DNA of 16,118 nt from Candidatus Omnitrophota bacterium (GTDB lineage Bacteria > Omnitrophota > Gorgyraeia > JABMRG01 > JAFGKX01), in the NCBI GenBank assembly GCA_016928375.1, contig JAFGKX010000021.1, forward strand, positions 1 to 16,118, written 5' to 3'. Of the stretch, positions 12,604-16,118 are shown piece after piece. The position numbers and the translations under genes were made by a program. The notes under the pieces are model-generated. The model searched no databases, was not told where the DNA came from, and saw nothing but the letters and a program-made list of their open reading frames with translations. Within the stretch, counting starts at the first letter, position 1. Each line of letters starts with the position of its first letter.

Positions 12604-15600
12604 ATGGGCTTACCCAATTTATCTGTTAATAGGCCTGTAGCGATATTGATGGTATTCTGCGCCGTTATTATCATCGGCGTTATTTCGCTTTTACGCCTTC
12701 CGATAGAATTACTTCCTAATTTCAGCTTCGGAGATATATCCATTTTTATAGACATAAGAGGCGGTATACCGCCCGAAGAAGTGGAATCCCAGGTATCTAA
12801 ACCTACGGAGGATGCCGTTGGCTCCGTAAGCCACTTAAGAGAACTTATGTCTATATCCGAAGAGGGCCGCTCAAGAGTCGTAATGCGTTTTGAACCAGGT
12901 ATAAATATGAATTACGCCGCTCTTGAGGTAAAAGAAAAATTTTCAAGGATAAGGAACAAACTCCCGCCCCAGATAGAAAAGCCCGTTATCGCAAAATTCG
13001 AACAACAGGATGTGCCTATTTTGATAACAGCTGTTACAGGCGGCGTGAATTATACCCCTGAGATGCTAAGAAAGATAGTTGATGAGACTATAAAAGAACA
13101 GATTCTGAGAGTCGAGGGTGTGGCGAATGTCGAAATAGGCGGAGGCAGAGAGAGAAAGATTCTGGTAGAAGTTGATCAGAAGAAACTTCAGGCATATAAA
13201 CTGCCAATAGGCAAAGTAATAAATGTGCTTAATTTAAACAACCTCAATCTTCTTTTGGGCGAGCTCCCGCAGAAAAAGCACAAATATCTTATAAGGGTCA
13301 TAGGCGGTTTTAAAAGCATAGACGATATAAAAAACATAGGCGTTGCCACTACTCCGAGCGGCTCTGTAATAAAAGTGGCGGATGTGGCGGATGTAAAAGA
13401 TTCATACCTTGAGGCAACAAGCTATGCCAGGGTAAACGTGCTGCCGGTAGTTTCTTTGTATATACAAAAGGAATCCCAGGCAAACACCGTCGAAGTTATA
13501 AGGAGGATACAGGAGGCCAAGAAAAAACTGACCTCGGGCGTTCTGGATAAACGCATAAGGCTGATAGATACGTATAACCAGGCAATTACGATAATGCAGG
13601 CGATAGACAATGTCAAAACTACGCTTTTATACGGAGCATTTCTGGCTATCGCAGTTTTATGGTTTTTCTTGAGGGATATGCGATCGACTTTTATAATAGC
13701 TGTTTCCATACCTATATCGGTTATCGGCACTTTCATACTGATGTTTTTTCAAAAAATAACATTAAATGTTATGACATTAAGCGGCCTGGCTATAGGCGTC
13801 GGTATGCTTGTGGATAATTCCATAGTAGTGTTGGAGAATATAGCCACCTTAAAAGAAAAAGGCCTGGATAAAATAAAAGCATCTATAAACGGCTGCGAAG
13901 AAATGTTTCTGGCAATGGTGGCTTCGACCATAACTACGGTTGTTGTATTTCTGCCGATAATTTTTGTAAGCAACGAAATAAGGATTTTGTACAGCGGCAT
14001 AGCGTTTACAGTCACCTATTCTCTTCTGGTGTCTCTGGCAGTAGCCATATCATTAGTTCCGATGTTGTCAGCGCATTTGCCTTCCATGGCACTGATTAAA
14101 AAACATAAAACAAGAAAACCGCAGCGGCTGGTATTGAAATTTTTCAGATCCAGGTACAGAATGCTGCTGGGATGGAGTATCAGGCTGCGCTATATTTTAC
14201 TCGCAGCCGCATTCTGCATATTTGTCGTTTCGATTTACATAATAGCATTTAAGATAGATAAGGAATTCGTCGGTACCACCGAACAACAGGATTTTACCAT
14301 ATTTATAGAACTTCCGACCGGCGCGAAACTCGATATATCCGATAAGGCGGTAAAAGGCGTTGAGGAAATGTTAAGCACTATACCGGAAGTAAAGCAGTTT
14401 TCTTCCCGTGTTGAAAAATGGTCGTCTAAAGTATATGTAAAGCTGCTTCCTTTATCCGAAAGGACGCGTTCGATAAAGGATATAATAGAAGATTTGAGGA
14501 CCAAGGTGGCGGATATAGAAAAACAATACCGCGAAGCATTTATATATTTCGAAGAACCGCAGGAAGTCGAAACCAATGAAATTATCGTCGAGATTTTTGG
14601 CTATGACTATAAAATCTTGAACGAGCTCGCTATAGCTATGCTCACCAGAATGCAGTCCGTGCAGGGGCTGGTTGATTTAAAAATCCGCTGGAGAAAAGGC
14701 AGGCCTGAATGGTGGGTTAAAGTTGACAGAAAAAAGGCCGCTATGTACGGTTTTACTGTTGATGAAATCGCAAATACACTGCATGCGCAGATGCGCGGCC
14801 TACGCGCAACGCTGTATCATACCCAAGGAAAAGAGGTTGAGGTAATCGCGAGGCTGCAGGAAAAAGACAGGCGCACTCTGGATGCCCTGCGCAAATTAAC
14901 CATGACCAAACAAGACGGGCTTAGCATTTGTCTTGAACAGGTGGCAATTTTTGAGCCAGATGTAGGCCCCAGCAAAATATGGCGTAAAAATAAATCCAGG
15001 ATGATACAGATAAGTGCAAACAGGGGCAGGCTCGCGTTCGGCACAGCTGCGGAAAAAATAAAAAAAGCGCTCTCGGATGTAAAAATGCCGAAAGATTATT
15101 ATTATAATTTCGGCGAAAATTACTGGAAAATGATACGAAACCAAAGAGAGCTGAGTTTTGCAATTGTACTTACCATAATATTGATTTACCTTGTGCTGGC
15201 GTCCTTGTTTGAATCATATGTGCAGCCATTTATAATAATGATAACCGTTCCTCTGGCAGCGATAGGGGTAGCAATTGCGCTCAAGGTTTCGCATAAAACA
15301 ATAAACATAGGAATGCTTATGGGGTGCATTATGCTTGGCGGCATAGTTGTCAATAATGCAATTATTCTTATAGATTATATAAACAGGCTGAAGGAAAAAA
15401 ATATTAAAAGCTTAAGAGCGATCTTAATCGCGTGCGAAGGAAGATTAAGGCCTATTATGATGACAACATCTACCACGCTTCTCGGGCTTTGGCCCATGGC
15501 TATGGATAGAAGCGAACAGGCAAATCTATGGTCCCCGCTTGCTATTACTGTCATGGGTGGTTTGGCGAGTTCTAGTATATTGACGCTTTTTATTATTCCC

Positions 15601-15666
15601 GGAGTATATCTAATTTTCGATGATATTAAAAACAAATTCTTCATTAAAAAAGTAAAACCTTCCTAA
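12604..15666 (+). CDS. RND efflux permease (HAE1 type), second subunit
   Basis: This is a 1020-residue permease with the standard layout: helix 1 (about 12-30), periplasmic porter loop, helices 2-6 (338-490), helix 7 (528-548), second loop, helices 8-12 (852-1005), and a short basic C-terminus with no extension. Functional motifs are GVGMLVDNSIVVLEN in helix 4 (D404, N405) and GGIVVNNAIILIDY in helix 10 (N917, N918). It starts 2 bases after the stop of the first permease, with no Shine-Dalgarno, so coupled translation is likely. It is clearly a paralogue but divergent from the first permease. Tandem different permeases with one adaptor recall MdtABC, where MdtB and MdtC form a heterotrimer, so a mixed pump is plausible. 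Substrate is unknown. Confidence 0.94.
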   Translation: MGLPNLSVNRPVAILMVFCAVIIIGVISLLRLPIELLPNFSFGDISIFIDIRGGIPPEEVESQVSKPTEDAVGSVSHLRELMSISEEGRSRVVMRFEPGINMNYAALEVKEKFSRIRNKLPPQIEKPVIAKFEQQDVPILITAVTGGVNYTPEMLRKIVDETIKEQILRVEGVANVEIGGGRERKILVEVDQKKLQAYKLPIGKVINVLNLNNLNLLLGELPQKKHKYLIRVIGGFKSIDDIKNIGVATTPSGSVIKVADVADVKDSYLEATSYARVNVLPVVSLYIQKESQANTVEVIRRIQEAKKKLTSGVLDKRIRLIDTYNQAITIMQAIDNVKTTLLYGAFLAIAVLWFFLRDMRSTFIIAVSIPISVIGTFILMFFQKITLNVMTLSGLAIGVGMLVDNSIVVLENIATLKEKGLDKIKASINGCEEMFLAMVASTITTVVVFLPIIFVSNEIRILYSGIAFTVTYSLLVSLAVAISLVPMLSAHLPSMALIKKHKTRKPQRLVLKFFRSRYRMLLGWSIRLRYILLAAAFCIFVVSIYIIAFKIDKEFVGTTEQQDFTIFIELPTGAKLDISDKAVKGVEEMLSTIPEVKQFSSRVEKWSSKVYVKLLPLSERTRSIKDIIEDLRTKVADIEKQYREAFIYFEEPQEVETNEIIVEIFGYDYKILNELAIAMLTRMQSVQGLVDLKIRWRKGRPEWWVKVDRKKAAMYGFTVDEIANTLHAQMRGLRATLYHTQGKEVEVIARLQEKDRRTLDALRKLTMTKQDGLSICLEQVAIFEPDVGPSKIWRKNKSRMIQISANRGRLAFGTAAEKIKKALSDVKMPKDYYYNFGENYWKMIRNQRELSFAIVLTIILIYLVLASLFESYVQPFIIMITVPLAAIGVAIALKVSHKTINIGMLMGCIMLGGIVVNNAIILIDYINRLKEKNIKSLRAILIACEGRLRPIMMTTSTTLLGLWPMAMDRSEQANLWSPLAITVMGGLASSSILTLFIIPGVYLIFDDIKNKFFIKKVKPS

Positions 15667-15708
15667 TAATCTATTCCATAACCCATTTTATTTAAATAAG
15701 TTATATAA

Positions 15709-15728
15709 TGATACGGTTTGATACGGTT
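15709..15728 (+). repeat. Tandem TGATACGGTT pair downstream of the efflux operon
   Basis: Two perfect 10-bp units abut at 15709-15718 and 15719-15728, the same arrangement as at 4416-4435 before the operon. The first unit overlaps the last base of a TATAAT at 15704-15709. A further copy of the first nine bases forms the loop and start of the right arm of the hairpin at 15771-15794. Confidence 0.85.
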
Positions 15729-15732
15729 ATGT

Positions 15733-15843
15733 AAGCTTAGGCCTTATAATGAATTCTCGCAGGGGCGCTCCCCCGCACCTGATACGGTGCGGGGTCGCTC
15801 GTCCCAATCACGCCCTGCTCGAATTGTTATAAGGCCTTTGCTT
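15733..15843. repeat. 111-bp imperfect inverted repeat with GC-rich core hairpin
   Basis: The outer arms pair AAGC (15733-15736) with GCTT (15840-15843), and AGGCCTTATAA (15739-15749) with TTATAAGGCCT (15827-15837). Further in, AATTC and GCAGGG (15752-15764) match CCCTGC and GAATT (15813-15825). A perfect 9-bp central hairpin pairs CCCCGCACC (15771-15779) with GGTGCGGGG (15786-15794) around the loop TGATAC. The core is visibly GC-richer than its surroundings. It could be a small non-autonomous mobile element, a structured RNA, or a 3' stabilising structure of the efflux message. Confidence 0.75.
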
Positions 15844-16016
15844 TTGGTTTGCTGAAAATGCCCTGTTCAAAGCCACCCGCCTGGAAATATGGGCGTAATA
15901 ACTTCGGCGTGTTCAGTAAGGATTCGCTATATACAGGAAAACATTCCATTAAAATAATCTTTTTTAATAAGCCAGGCAAGGTTGTACTGGAGAGGGGAAA
16001 TTTGGGTAAAAAAATA

Positions 16017-16045
16017 TTGACAAAATAGCCAGTAATATATATAAT
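16017..16045 (+). promoter_or_regulatory. Perfect sigma70-type promoter near the right edge
   Basis: TTGACA (16017-16022), 17 bases, TATAAT (16040-16045): a full consensus match pointing right, with an expected start near 16052. No ribosome binding site plus start codon is evident in the remaining 66 bases. The stretch CGAGGAAAC (16093-16101) within self-complementary sequence suggests the product might be a structured RNA, cut off by the window end. Confidence 0.75.
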
Positions 16046-16118
16046 ATATCTAACATTTAAGTTAATTATTATCCCGCCTCATTCCATATGGGCGAGGAAA
16101 CATAGGCCGCACAGCGGA

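Larger units (their letters stand above)
15667..16118. other. Gene-free region with repeats, large inverted repeat and a promoter
   Basis: No credible coding frame is seen on either strand in these 452 bases. From left to right it holds an AT palindrome TTATTTAAATAA (15688-15699), a TATAAT (15704-15709) without a good -35, the tandem TGATACGGTT pair, the 111-bp inverted repeat, an unassigned stretch (15844-16010), and a perfect promoter near the right edge. I see no convincing intrinsic terminator for the efflux operon. Confidence 0.7.

Noticed and set aside
12760..12773. Perfect 14-bp palindrome GGCGGTATACCGCC
   Set aside because: It falls in codons for the conserved GGIPPEE stretch of the second permease, so codon constraint explains it adequately.
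15733..15843. Integron attC recombination site
   Set aside because: The arms lack the RYYYAAC and GTTRRRY core boxes at the expected places, and no integrase or cassette is seen.
15844..15912. Minus-strand reading frames across the right-hand spacer
   Set aside because: The frames are short, broken by stops, and have no ribosome binding site; I cannot support a gene or a pseudogene.

Overview
The window reads as chromosomal DNA of an AT-leaning Gram-negative (diderm) bacterium. It encodes a complete outer-membrane efflux system (TolC-type channel, periplasmic adaptor, two RND permeases), two small lipoproteins with lipoboxes, and a DivIC/FtsB-type division protein. The coding style is rich in ATA and AAA codons, the promoters are near-consensus sigma70, and TolC is fused to AMIN domains. 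Together these suggest an uncultivated lineage such as Omnitrophota, but that is an inference from general resemblance and no marker here proves it.

Layout. (1) 104-2160: a housekeeping operon of enolase, a DivIC/FtsB-like protein, a small S1-domain protein and an initiator tRNA, driven by a perfect TTGACA-N17-TATAAT promoter and closed by a 15-bp terminator hairpin. Enolase looks leaderless, and the S1 gene's stop codon lies inside the tRNA. (2) 2192-2884: two tiny lipoproteins and a PilZ (c-di-GMP-binding type) protein. (3) 3022-4354: a ROK-family regulator with an N-terminal winged helix and a degenerate sugar-kinase domain, preceded by a strong promoter, repeats and a hairpin touching its ribosome binding site. 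(4) 4364-15666: an efflux operon of five genes: AMIN-AMIN-TolC channel, RND adaptor, TPR protein, and two HAE1-type RND permeases. (5) 15667-16118: no gene seen. It holds a tandem repeat also found at the efflux promoter, a 111-bp inverted repeat with a GC-rich core, and a perfect promoter pointing off the right edge.

How the genes may work together. Adaptor, channel and permeases would form a tripartite pump across both membranes, with the AMIN domains probably tying the channel to peptidoglycan. The first permease carries a long Pro/Lys/Glu-rich tail ending in a winged helix-turn-helix, on the cytoplasmic side by the usual RND topology. That makes it a candidate transporter that is also a membrane-tethered DNA-binding protein. 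A 10-bp motif, TGATACNGTT, occurs as an abutting tandem pair in the efflux 5' region and again just after the operon, with further copies nearby. It is the obvious candidate operator, for that tail, for the ROK protein, or for an unseen regulator. This transporter-plus-operator arrangement is the most interesting thing in the window.
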